From: Nitrospirota bacterium
GTDB taxonomy: Bacteria; Nitrospirota; Nitrospiria; JACQBZ01
NCBI GenBank assembly: GCA_016198945.1
Contig: JACQHO010000077.1
Location: 1 to 14,409 of the forward strand
Reading direction: 5' to 3'
DNA: 14,409 nt
The notes under the pieces are model-generated. The model was not told the DNA's origin. It was given only the letters and a program-made list of their open reading frames with translations, and made no database searches. Below, piece after piece: positions 14,138-14,409 of the stretch. Made by a program: the position numbers and the translations under genes. The first letter of the stretch is position 1. Each line of letters starts with the position of its first letter.

Positions 14138-14409
14138 TTACGTCAGAAATTGTTCCCGGATCCAGGTGGGATCGGTATGCGCCAACCGAAGCCGCTCCGT
14201 CAGAATAACGGACTCCAGATCCCGGACGGCCTTTTTGATTTCGTCGTTGATGATGATGTAATCGTAGTCTTTAAAATTCTGAATTTCCTTCCGGGCCACT
14301 CGAAAGCGCCGCTCGATCTCTTCCGCCGTGTCCGACCGCCGGTCCCGAAGCCGCTCCATTAAAACGTCCATCGAGGGCGGAAGCACAAAGATGAAGATCC
14401 CTTCCGGAA
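14138..14409 (-). CDS. gmk: Guanylate kinase, C-terminal part (5' end beyond the right edge)
   Basis: Phosphorylates GMP to GDP with ATP. About 90 C-terminal residues are visible; the frame is open to the window edge, so the start, the P-loop and the GMP-binding domain lie outside. The visible part begins PEGIFIFVLPPSMDVLMERL, the hallmark strand and lid boundary of guanylate kinases. It continues with RDRRSDTAEEIERRF (lid with the Arg residues and the helix after it) and YDYIIINDEIKKAVRDLESVI, the conserved late motif. An in-frame GTG at 14386 is internal and not a start. The stop is 29 bases before rpoZ. The neighbour order gmk-rpoZ-coaBC supports the call. Confidence 0.95.
   Translation of the reverse strand, partial: PEGIFIFVLPPSMDVLMERLRDRRSDTAEEIERRFRVARKEIQNFKDYDYIIINDEIKKAVRDLESVILTERLRLAHTDPTWIREQFLT

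Overview
The window is a compact run of fifteen genes, all read from the minus strand, so transcription goes from high to low coordinates. It starts inside gmk at the right edge and ends inside a MacB-type ABC ATPase gene at the left edge. The DNA is GC-rich. There are no RNA genes, CRISPR arrays, insertion sequences or phage genes. An outer-membrane efflux channel and two periplasmic adaptors show a Gram-negative, two-membrane bacterium. The order gmk-rpoZ-coaBC, followed by aroQ-efp-accB-accC with a TPR and a Roadblock protein between, suggests Nitrospirota, Desulfobacterota/Geobacter-like or NC10-like bacteria. This placement is an inference from gene order and protein style, not from a search.

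Right third (14409 to 12496): gmk (3' end), rpoZ and coaBC, the widely conserved nucleotide, transcription and CoA housekeeping cluster. Gaps are 29 and 11 bases.

Middle (12438 to 7314): a TPR protein, a Roadblock/LC7 protein and aroQ joined by 4-base stop/start overlaps, then efp, accB, accC and thiE. A near-consensus sigma70-type promoter with an extended -10 sits at the coaBC stop codon and should start this unit. Between accB and accC lie two hairpins, one of them a perfect 31-base palindrome that looks like a dispersed REP-type element. EF-P, the biotin carboxyl carrier and biotin carboxylase link translation and fatty-acid supply; aroQ serves the shikimate pathway and thiE serves thiamine.

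Left half (7282 to 2): an efflux block of TolC-like channel, RND adaptor, RND pump, MacA-like adaptor and MacB-like ATPase. Gaps are short (41, 15, 0 and 37 bases), so a proton-driven and an ATP-driven exporter appear to be built from one transcript with a single outer-membrane channel. No dedicated regulator or separate promoter was seen for it.

Most of the window is ordinary housekeeping. The points worth a second look are the palindrome between accB and accC, the promoter at the coaBC stop codon, the TPR/Roadblock pair coupled to aroQ, and the mixed RND plus MacAB efflux operon.
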